From positions 1 through 5,433 of the forward strand of contig CANGSN010000241.1 of the NCBI GenBank assembly GCA_947455805.1: DNA of 5,433 nt, given 5' to 3'. The stretch comes from Planctomycetota bacterium. GTDB lineage: Bacteria > Planctomycetota > UBA1135 > UBA2386. The notes under the pieces are model-generated. The model saw only the letters and a list, made by a program, of their open reading frames with translations, had not been told where the DNA came from and did not search any database. Shown one piece after another: positions 1 through 5,433 of the stretch (positions are counted from its first letter, which is position 1; the number at the start of each line of letters is the position of its first letter). The position numbers and the translations under genes are program-made.

Positions 1-3
1 ACT

Positions 4-33
4 AGTATACCTACAGAGGAGCCGGCTTCGCAA
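4..33 (-). promoter_or_regulatory. possible sigma70-like promoter reading leftward out of the window
   Basis: Read on the minus strand, TTGCGA (28-33) is followed after an 18-base spacer by TATACT (4-9). These match the TTGACA and TATAAT consensus boxes at 4 and 5 of 6 positions. The site lies in the non-coding stretch after icmF and would serve a leftward gene beyond the window. The -35 box overlaps the small hairpin at 21-39. It rests on consensus match only, and chance matches of this quality are common. The first 20 bases are noticeably richer in A and T than the rest of the window, as expected for a promoter. Confidence 0.25.
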
Positions 34-39
34 GCCGGT
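21..39 (-). terminator. hairpin downstream of icmF, possible weak terminator
   Basis: CCGGCTT (22-28) and AAGCCGG (32-38) form a perfect 7-bp stem around a three-base loop. The flanking 21/39 positions could add a wobble pair in a plus-strand transcript. It lies about 140 bases past the icmF stop codon. No run of T follows it on either strand, so it is not a classical intrinsic terminator. It could be a Rho-assisted or 3'-end-stabilising structure, or chance. Confidence 0.25.
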
Positions 40-180
40 GGAACGAGCGCGAAAATAGGGACCGCGCCCACGCAGCCCAAGATCCCTCGCCAAACCACGG
101 TGCCGCCGGACTTACGGCAGGAGGGCCTCAGCTACTTCCGGAACCGCTGGCGCCTTGTCGACGCCCTGCCGACCTTCCGA

Positions 181-3100
181 TCACATGTTGCGCCGGTACT
201 GCCCGCCGACCTGGTAGAGCGCCCCCGACATCTGCCCGAGCGAGCACACCTTCGCCGCGTCCATCAGTGCTCCGAACACGTTGCCGCCCGTCAGCGCCGT
301 CTGCTGCAGCGCCGCCAGTGCCGAACTCGCCGCGTCGCGGTGGCAGCGCTGGTGCGCCGCCAGGCCGTCGATCTGTGCCTGCTTCTCGTCGTCGGTGCTG
401 CGCATGACCTCGCGCACGACCTGGATCGGCGAGCCGTCGCGGCCGAGGAACGTGTTGACGCCGATGATCGGCAGCTCGCCGTTCGCCTTCTTGCTCTCGT
501 AGAGCATCGACTCGTCCTGGATCTTGCCGCGCTGGTACATCGTCTCCATCGCGCCGAGCACGCCGCCGCGCTCGGACAGCCGCTGGAACTCGGCGTAGAC
601 CGCTTCTTCGACGAGGTCGGTCAGCTCCTCGATCACGAACGAGCCCTGCAGCGGGTTCTCGTTCTTCGCCAGGCCCAGCTCCTTGTTGATGATCAGCTGG
701 ATCGCCATCGCGCGTCGCACCGACTGCTCGGTCGGCGTCGTGATCGCCTCGTCGTAGGCGTTCGTATGCAGCGAATTGCAGTTGTCGTAGATCGCGTAGA
801 GCGCCTGCAGCGTGGTCCGGATGTCGTTGAAGTCGATCTCCTGCGCGTGCAGCGAACGACCCGACGTCTGGATATGGTACTTCAGCATCTGGCTGCGCTC
901 GTTGCCGCCGTAGCGGTGCTTGATCGCCTTCGCCCAGATGCGCCGCGCGACGCGGCCGATGACCGCATACTCGGGATCGGTGCCGTTGCTGAAGAAGAAG
1001 CTGAGGTTCGGCGCGAAGTCGTCGATCGGCAGGCCGCGCGACAGGTAGTACTCGACGAACGTGAAGCCGTTGGCGAGCGTGAAGGCGAGCTGCGTGATCG
1101 GGTTGGCGCCGGCCTCGGCGATGTGGTAGCCCGAGATCGACACCGAATAGAAGTTCCGCACCTTGTTGGCGGTGAAGAACTGCTGCACGTCGCCCATCAT
1201 GCGCAGGGCGAACTCGGTGCTGAAGATGCAGGTGTTCTGCGCCTGGTCTTCCTTCAGGATGTCGGCCTGCACGGTGCCGCGCACGGTCGACAGCGTCTCC
1301 TGCCGGATGCGCGCGTAGACCTCGGGCGGCACCACCTGGTCGCCGGTGACGCCGAGCAGCAGCGTGCCGAGGCCAGAGTGGCCCTGCGGCAGCTCGCTGC
1401 GGTAGCGCGGCCGCTGTTCGCCGCGCTGCCGGTAGAGCGCGTCGATGCGCGCGTTGGCCTCGTCGACCTTGCCGTTCTGTTGCAGCCAGCGTTCGCACTG
1501 CTGGTCGACGGCGGCGTTCAGGAAGAACGCGAGCAGCATCGGTGCTGGGCCGTTGATCGTCATCGACACCGACGTCACCGGGTCGCACAGGTCGAAGCCC
1601 GAGTAGAGGCGCTTCGCGTCGTCGAGCGTGCAGATCGACACGCCGGCGTTGCCGACCTTGCCGAGGATGTCGGGGCGCAGTGCCGGGTCCTCGCCGTAGA
1701 GCGTGACGCTGTCGAACGCGGTCGACAGGCGCTTGTAGGGCTGGCCCGACGACAGGTAGTGGAAGCGCTTGTTGGTTCGCTCCGGGCCACCTTCGCCGGC
1801 GAACATGCGCGTCGGGTCCTCGGCGGTGCGCTTGAACGGGTAGACGCCGGCGGCGAACGGGAAGCGGCCGGGCACGTTCTCGTGCAGCAGCCAGCGCAGC
1901 CGGTCGCCGTGCGAGCGGTGCTTCGGCAGGGCGACCTTCGGCAGGCGCAGGCCGGACAGCGAGATGGTGTGGTTCTCGACCTTGACCTCGCGGTCGCGCA
2001 CGCGGAACACGAAGTGCTCGCCGGTCAGGCTCTGCTGCAGCTCGGCCCAGCCGGCCAGCAGCTTCTTGCACTCGGGGGCGAGGCGCTCCTCGGCGCGCGC
2101 CAGTTCGCGCTGCAGCGCTTCCCGGGCGACGGTGGCGTCGGCCGGCAGCGCGGCGATCGCCGCCTGCAGCACGTAGCAGCGTTCGGCGACGTCGCTCTGC
2201 TCGTCGGCCCAGCGGTTGTAGCGATGGTTGGCGTCGACGATGTCCGCGAGGTAGCGGATGCGGTCGTTCGGGATGACGTGCGCGGTCTCCGGGTCGCCGG
2301 CGCGCAGCGCCAGCGTGCTCTGGAAGCGGCCCGGCCGTTTGCCGTCGAGCGCCTTCGCCACCGCCTGGTAGAAGCGGTTGGTGCCGGGGTCGGCGAACGT
2401 CGCCGCCATCGTGCCGTAGACCGGCATCGCCGTGGGGTCGCGGTCCCAGGCCTTCTTGTTGCGCTGCACCTGCTTCTGCACGTCGCGCAGCGCGTCGCGG
2501 GCGCCGCGGCGATCGAACTTGTTGATCGCCACCAGGTCCGCGTAGTCCAGCATGTCGATCTTCTCGAGCTGGCTCGCAGCACCGAACTCCGGCGTCATCA
2601 CGTAGAGCGAGACGTCGGCGTGCTCGACGATCTCGGTGTCGCTCTGGCCGATGCCGCTCGACTCGAGCAGGATCAGGTCGAAGCCGGCGAGCTTCAGCAC
2701 CGCCAGCGCGTCCTTGACCGAGTCGGACAGCGCCATGTTGGCGCGGCGGGTCGCCATCGACCGCACGAACACGCGGCTGTCGGCGGCGGCGTTCATGCGG
2801 ATGCGGTCGCCGAGCAGGGCCCCGCCGGTCTTCTTGCGCGTCGGGTCGACGCACAGCACGGCGATGCGATGCTGCGGGAAGTCGAGCAGGAAGCGGCGCA
2901 GCAGCTCGTCGATCAGCGAGCTCTTGCCAGCACCGCCGGTGCCGGTGATGCCGAGCACCGGCGGCGTCTTGGTCGCCTTCGTGAGGCGCGCGTGCAGCTC
3001 GGTGCGGTGGCGCTCGGGGAAGCTCTCGACCAGCGTGATCGCCTTCGCCAGCTGGCGCGCGTCGGTGCAGCGAAGTTCGGGCAGCGGCTCGTCCGGCTGC

Positions 3101-3588
3101 ACGGTCGCGAAGTCGGCGCGGCGCAGCATGTCGTCGACCATGCCCTGCAGGCCGAGCGAACGGCCGTCGTCCGGCGAGTAGATGCGCGAGATGCCGTAGG
3201 CGTGCAGCGCTGCGATCTCCTCCGGCAGGATCACGCCACCGCCGCCGCCGAAGATGCGCACGTGGCCGGCGCCACGTTCCTTCAGCATGTCGTGCATGTA
3301 GCGGAAGAACTCGTTGTGCCCGCCCTGGTAGGACGTCACGGCGATGCCCTGCGCGTCCTCCTGGATGGCGGCGTCGACGATCTCCTGCACCGACCGGTTG
3401 TGCCCGAGGTGCACGACCTCGGCGCCAGCACCCTGGGCGATGCGGCGGAAGATGTGGATCGACGCGTCGTGGCCGTCGAACAGGCTGGTCGCGGTGACCA
3501 ACCGGATCTTGTGCTCGGCGTGGAAGGGCGGAGGAACGGGCGACGCGGGCGTCGTCGCGGGCTGCGATGCGGATGCCGCTGGGGTCAC
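181..3588 (-). CDS. icmF: fused isobutyryl-CoA mutase (cobalamin-binding, G-protein chaperone and mutase domains)
   Basis: Adenosylcobalamin-dependent cytoplasmic enzyme that interconverts isobutyryl-CoA and n-butyryl-CoA; some family members also rearrange isovaleryl-CoA to pivalyl-CoA. The B12-binding domain is at about residues 26-160, with DGHD at 38-41 (His40 the expected cobalt ligand), Ser86 and a glycine run at 114-118. A MeaB/ArgK-type GTPase spans about 205-450, with Walker A GTGGAGKS (216-223), ESSGIGQ (309-315) and NKFD (356-359). A helical linker leads to the mutase barrel at about 545-1110, with the SGYH active-site motif ending at Tyr821-His822. Phe596 and Gln784 stand where methylmalonyl-CoA mutase has Tyr and Arg, which marks an isobutyryl-CoA mutase. 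The end, GGQYRRNM, is typical of IcmF. The protein is about 40 residues longer than the roughly 1090 I recall for the Cupriavidus enzyme, through an insertion near 703-768. The start is GTG: an in-frame TAA lies 12 codons upstream with no ATG, GTG or TTG between. No Shine-Dalgarno sequence is visible. The stop is TGA. Confidence 0.96.
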   Translation of the reverse strand: MTPAASASQPATTPASPVPPPFHAEHKIRLVTATSLFDGHDASIHIFRRIAQGAGAEVVHLGHNRSVQEIVDAAIQEDAQGIAVTSYQGGHNEFFRYMHDMLKERGAGHVRIFGGGGGVILPEEIAALHAYGISRIYSPDDGRSLGLQGMVDDMLRRADFATVQPDEPLPELRCTDARQLAKAITLVESFPERHRTELHARLTKATKTPPVLGITGTGGAGKSSLIDELLRRFLLDFPQHRIAVLCVDPTRKKTGGALLGDRIRMNAAADSRVFVRSMATRRANMALSDSVKDALAVLKLAGFDLILLESSGIGQSDTEIVEHADVSLYVMTPEFGAASQLEKIDMLDYADLVAINKFDRRGARDALRDVQKQVQRNKKAWDRDPTAMPVYGTMAATFADPGTNRFYQAVAKALDGKRPGRFQSTLALRAGDPETAHVIPNDRIRYLADIVDANHRYNRWADEQSDVAERCYVLQAAIAALPADATVAREALQRELARAEERLAPECKKLLAGWAELQQSLTGEHFVFRVRDREVKVENHTISLSGLRLPKVALPKHRSHGDRLRWLLHENVPGRFPFAAGVYPFKRTAEDPTRMFAGEGGPERTNKRFHYLSSGQPYKRLSTAFDSVTLYGEDPALRPDILGKVGNAGVSICTLDDAKRLYSGFDLCDPVTSVSMTINGPAPMLLAFFLNAAVDQQCERWLQQNGKVDEANARIDALYRQRGEQRPRYRSELPQGHSGLGTLLLGVTGDQVVPPEVYARIRQETLSTVRGTVQADILKEDQAQNTCIFSTEFALRMMGDVQQFFTANKVRNFYSVSISGYHIAEAGANPITQLAFTLANGFTFVEYYLSRGLPIDDFAPNLSFFFSNGTDPEYAVIGRVARRIWAKAIKHRYGGNERSQMLKYHIQTSGRSLHAQEIDFNDIRTTLQALYAIYDNCNSLHTNAYDEAITTPTEQSVRRAMAIQLIINKELGLAKNENPLQGSFVIEELTDLVEEAVYAEFQRLSERGGVLGAMETMYQRGKIQDESMLYESKKANGELPIIGVNTFLGRDGSPIQVVREVMRSTDDEKQAQIDGLAAHQRCHRDAASSALAALQQTALTGGNVFGALMDAAKVCSLGQMSGALYQVGGQYRRNM

Positions 3589-3639
3589 GATGCGTAGGGG
3601 GTGGCGGACGAGCCGGTCACCTTAGCAAGCATCGGCGCA

Positions 3640-3654
3640 TCCACCGAGGGTGGA
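3640..3654 (-). repeat. short perfect inverted repeat in the icmF leader
   Basis: TCCACC and GGTGGA form a perfect 6-bp stem with a three-base loop, ending 51 bases before the icmF GTG start. It is one of two small hairpins in the 137-bp gap between the NTF2-like gene and icmF. A stem this short could arise by chance in GC-rich DNA. An operator or 5'-leader structure is possible, but nothing else in the sequence supports a specific regulator. Confidence 0.3.
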
Positions 3655-3695
3655 GTAGGGCCGGCGGCAAGATCGCCGGGCGCGCGGGGCGGACT

Positions 3696-3716
3696 CGGGC
3701 TGGTGCTACCAGCTCG
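3696..3716 (-). terminator. hairpin just after the NTF2-like gene, possible weak terminator
   Basis: GCTGGT and ACCAGC (3699-3713) make a perfect 6-bp stem with a three-base loop. Two more G-C pairs can form outside one mismatch. It starts 9 bases past the stop codon of the NTF2-like gene, which is where a terminator would sit. No T run follows it, and the next bases are GC-rich. It may slow or stop transcription before icmF, or only cap the upstream message. Confidence 0.3.
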
Positions 3717-3725
3717 CGAGCCCGT

Positions 3726-4142
3726 TCACTCGGCCGTGGCGTTCTCCGCCGACATCAGCGAGTAGTGCTGCGCGACGATCTTCCAGTCGTCGCTCATGCG
3801 GCACAGCGAGAACGTACACAGGCCGTTCTGCTCGTGGTTGCGGCCTTCCGGATCGACCTGCGCCAGCTTCCAGACGCCGACCACGGTGGCGAACTGGTCC
3901 TCGAACACCTGCATGTCGAGGTCCTTGAGCTCGAGCTTGACCGTGTCGAGGTAGCGGAACTCCTGGTCGAGCACCTCTTCGAAGGCGCCCCAGCCGCGGT
4001 CCCGGCGGCCCGAGGCGTCGAGGTTCTGGAACCGCTTGTCGGTCCAGAAGTGCGAACGGAAGGTCTTGAGGTCGCGGCTGTTGAACGCCTGCCGCATGCT
4101 GCGGAAGAAGTCGTCCAGTTCCTTCAGGCTTTCGACGCTCAT
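3726..4142 (-). CDS. small NTF2/SnoaL-like domain protein
   Basis: A complete 138-residue protein with the length and pattern of a single NTF2-like cone fold, close to the SnoaL_3/DUF4440 group. The N-terminal amphipathic helix (about 3-20) is followed by the RDLKTFRSHFW stretch (23-33) and strands rich in alternating hydrophobic residues (about 67-120). The C-terminal DDWKIVAQHYS (108-118) is the usual last strand of this group. There is no signal peptide or membrane segment, so it is probably cytoplasmic. Members include isomerases, hydrolases, polyketide cyclases and non-enzymatic binding proteins; sequence alone does not tell which this is. The start is ATG with an AGGA element 10 bases upstream, and the stop is TGA. 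It lies 79 bases after the amidohydrolase-like gene and 137 bases before icmF, all on one strand. A role linked to IcmF would be a guess from position only. Confidence 0.85.
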   Translation of the reverse strand: MSVESLKELDDFFRSMRQAFNSRDLKTFRSHFWTDKRFQNLDASGRRDRGWGAFEEVLDQEFRYLDTVKLELKDLDMQVFEDQFATVVGVWKLAQVDPEGRNHEQNGLCTFSLCRMSDDWKIVAQHYSLMSAENATAE

Positions 4143-4152
4143 GGGCAGCTGA

Positions 4153-4158
4153 TCCTGG
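4153..4158 (-). promoter_or_regulatory. ribosome binding site of the NTF2-like gene
   Basis: On the minus strand CCAGGA ends 10 bases before the ATG at 4142. The AGGA core matches the anti-Shine-Dalgarno sequence at a slightly long but workable spacing, and supports this ATG as the start. By contrast, icmF downstream has no such element. Confidence 0.5.
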
Positions 4159-4183
4159 GGTGCGGCGAGGGGCGACGCGGGCG

Positions 4184-4210
4184 CGCTGCGGCCCTGGCGG
4201 GGGCCGCGCG
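4184..4210 (-). terminator. strong GC-rich hairpin after the amidohydrolase-like gene
   Basis: In the minus-strand transcript CGCGCGGCCC pairs with GGGCCGC and, past one bulged A, with GCG. This gives about 10 base pairs around a 6-base loop. The structure begins 11 bases after the stop codon at 4222-4224. It is the most stable-looking hairpin in the window, but no T run follows. It may be a terminator of the kind used in high-GC genomes, a partial attenuator, or an mRNA 3'-end stabiliser between this gene and the NTF2-like gene. Confidence 0.35.
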
Positions 4211-4221
4211 GCCGGCGAACG

Positions 4222-5433
4222 TCATCGCGCGATGTGTCGGTAGAGGGGCTCTTTGCCCTTCTCGTAGACGACCTTGCCGTTGACCAGGGCGGTCGTCACG
4301 AAAGTGGCATAGTGCAACGGATCCCCCGAGAGAATCAAGACATCGGCGTCCTTGCCCGGCTCCAGCGAGCCCAGGCGGGCGTCGACGCCCAGGATGCGCG
4401 CCGCGTCCAAGGTCAGGGTGCGGAGGGCTTTGCGGTTGTCCATGCCGCCGCGCACGGCGAACGCGGCGTCGATGTGGGCGGTGTTCAGGTCCTGGCCCAT
4501 GATGCCGCCGGTGCCGACACCGGCCCCGCCGAACATGCCGACCGGGCAGGTCACGGCGACCGGCACCCCGGCTTCGGCCAGGATGGCAGCACTGGCCAGG
4601 TTGCTGCCGGTGTTCTCGGGGTCGGCCGGGTCGGCCGGCACGCGGTCGCGCGGGCTCAGTACGACCATCGAGCCGGTCGCGGCGATTTCGCCGGGCACCA
4701 GCCAGGCGCTGGTCGGCTTCTGCAGCACGACGCCGACGCCGAACAGCCTGGCGACCTCCATCGCCTGCCGGATGGTGTCGACGTCGTTGCCGCGCGATCC
4801 ACCGCCGCGGCGGCCGCCGCCGAACGGGTTGAAGCCGGCGCCGCCGGACTGGATCCAGAGCCTTGCTTCGCCCTTCAGCACGGCGACGACCTTCTCGGCG
4901 CCGGGCGGCAGCTGCGGTTCCTTGGCGTTCGGGTCGGTGGCCTTCTTCTTCGGGAAGTCGGCGACGGCCACCAGGTACTCCCTGGTCTTCTTGACCAGCT
5001 CCTCGAGCTTCTCGCGGTCGCCGAGGCTCAGCGGCACGTTGAGGCCGACGACGCTGTCCTCGCGCAGCACCATGCCCTTCACGTCGCCGTAGGCGAGCTT
5101 GATGACGGCGTTGCCGCCGCTCGGCACGTTGCCACCGCCGGCGTTGCCGGCGAGGAACGCGGTGATGCCGGCCGCCAGCGCCTGCTTGATCTCCGGGTCG
5201 AACGGGTTGACCGAGTCGCCGAACGGCGGCGCGCCGCGGCCGCTGCCCATGCCGTAGCCGGCGACGGCGACGAAGCCGGGGCTGACGGCCTTGCCGGCGG
5301 CGTCGATCACGGTCGTGCCCTCGGGCAGTGTCAGGTTGTGCCCGACAGCGTCGATCTTGTCGTCGGCGATCAGCACGGTGGCGCCCGACAGGCGCTGGCC
5401 GGTGCCGAGGTAGACGTCGCCGCCGACGATCGC
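4222..5433 (-). CDS. amidohydrolase-family protein, 5' end outside the window, probably lacking metal ligands
   Basis: The frame is open to the window edge, so 403 residues are visible and the N terminus is missing. The GTG at 5376 is an internal valine. The visible part starts AIVGGDVYLGTG, the small beta-sandwich strand that opens many imidazolonepropionase-like amidohydrolases. VSPGF follows at 50-54, where the family has the PGLID-HxH strand. The C terminus has the family hallmark LGSLEPGKDADVLILSGDP (354-372) and VNGKVVYE. The expected metal ligands are absent. HxH is replaced by AGY, the usual HAH strand by LWIQSG (192-197), the next His by LQKPTS (237-242), and the late Asp/His site reads TCPVG (295-299). 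Only four histidines are visible, none at these sites. A Gly/Arg-rich stretch (200-216) interrupts the barrel. It may be a non-catalytic partner of a true amidohydrolase encoded upstream; that is inference. A signal peptide could lie in the missing part. The stop is TGA. Confidence 0.85.
   Translation of the reverse strand, partial: AIVGGDVYLGTGQRLSGATVLIADDKIDAVGHNLTLPEGTTVIDAAGKAVSPGFVAVAGYGMGSGRGAPPFGDSVNPFDPEIKQALAAGITAFLAGNAGGGNVPSGGNAVIKLAYGDVKGMVLREDSVVGLNVPLSLGDREKLEELVKKTREYLVAVADFPKKKATDPNAKEPQLPPGAEKVVAVLKGEARLWIQSGGAGFNPFGGGRRGGGSRGNDVDTIRQAMEVARLFGVGVVLQKPTSAWLVPGEIAATGSMVVLSPRDRVPADPADPENTGSNLASAAILAEAGVPVAVTCPVGMFGGAGVGTGGIMGQDLNTAHIDAAFAVRGGMDNRKALRTLTLDAARILGVDARLGSLEPGKDADVLILSGDPLHYATFVTTALVNGKVVYEKGKEPLYRHIAR

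Noticed and set aside
1..6. ACTAGT at the very start, a restriction-site sequence that could mark a cloning junction
   Set aside because: A six-base palindrome occurs by chance, and no vector or adapter sequence follows it.
1..180. A small gene or tRNA in the left non-coding stretch
   Set aside because: No cloverleaf can be drawn around the 22-38 hairpin, and I found no minus-strand frame with a start, ribosome site and plausible protein.
128..2854. A 908-codon minus-strand frame overlapping icmF
   Set aside because: Out-of-frame shadow of icmF with an Arg/Pro/Ala-rich, low-complexity translation and no domain.
100..3597. A 1165-codon open frame on the plus strand across the whole icmF region
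   Set aside because: It is antisense to a clear, complete IcmF. Its translation is rich in Arg, Val, Ala, Leu and His with no recognisable domain, as expected opposite a GC-rich gene with G/C third positions.
3589..3725. A cobalamin riboswitch before the B12-dependent icmF
   Set aside because: The gap is only 137 bp and contains no B12-box-like conserved sequence; the two small stems do not resemble the riboswitch core.
3567..4283. A plus-strand 238-codon frame spanning the NTF2-like gene and both gaps
   Set aside because: Antisense to the well-supported NTF2-like gene, with low-complexity composition and no recognisable motif.

Overview
The window is a GC-rich bacterial segment with three protein-coding genes, all on the minus strand, so transcription runs from position 5433 toward 1. 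Most codons end in G or C, which leaves long spurious open frames on both strands. Nothing in it looks mobile, phage-like, CRISPR-like or tRNA/rRNA-like. The host cannot be fixed from this sequence. It is a high-GC bacterium; a planctomycete or a proteobacterium would fit, but this is a weak inference.

In order of transcription, 5433-4222 is a gene cut by the window edge. It encodes an amidohydrolase-fold protein that keeps the family's N- and C-terminal signatures but appears to lack every metal-binding residue, so it may be a pseudoenzyme. After a 79-bp gap, 4142-3726 encodes a small NTF2/SnoaL-like protein of 138 residues. After a further 137 bp, 3588-181 encodes a complete fused isobutyryl-CoA mutase (IcmF) of 1135 residues. 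IcmF joins a cobalamin-binding domain, a G-protein chaperone domain and the mutase barrel in one chain. The remaining 180 bp at the left end is non-coding and holds a small hairpin and a possible leftward promoter.

The best-supported function is IcmF. It interconverts isobutyryl-CoA and n-butyryl-CoA with adenosylcobalamin, linking branched-chain (valine) and straight-chain acyl-CoA metabolism, while its GTPase domain handles cofactor loading and protection. The two upstream genes show no clear pathway link to it. The gaps of 79 and 137 bp, each containing a GC-rich hairpin, suggest a loose same-strand cluster rather than a tight operon.

The observation most worth following up is the apparent loss of all catalytic metal ligands in the amidohydrolase-like protein, with a Gly/Arg-rich segment close to one of the lost ligand sites. 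IcmF itself belongs to a known family. Its substrate-determining residues (Phe596, Gln784) and an insertion in the mutase domain are the notable details. I found no convincing undescribed multi-gene system.
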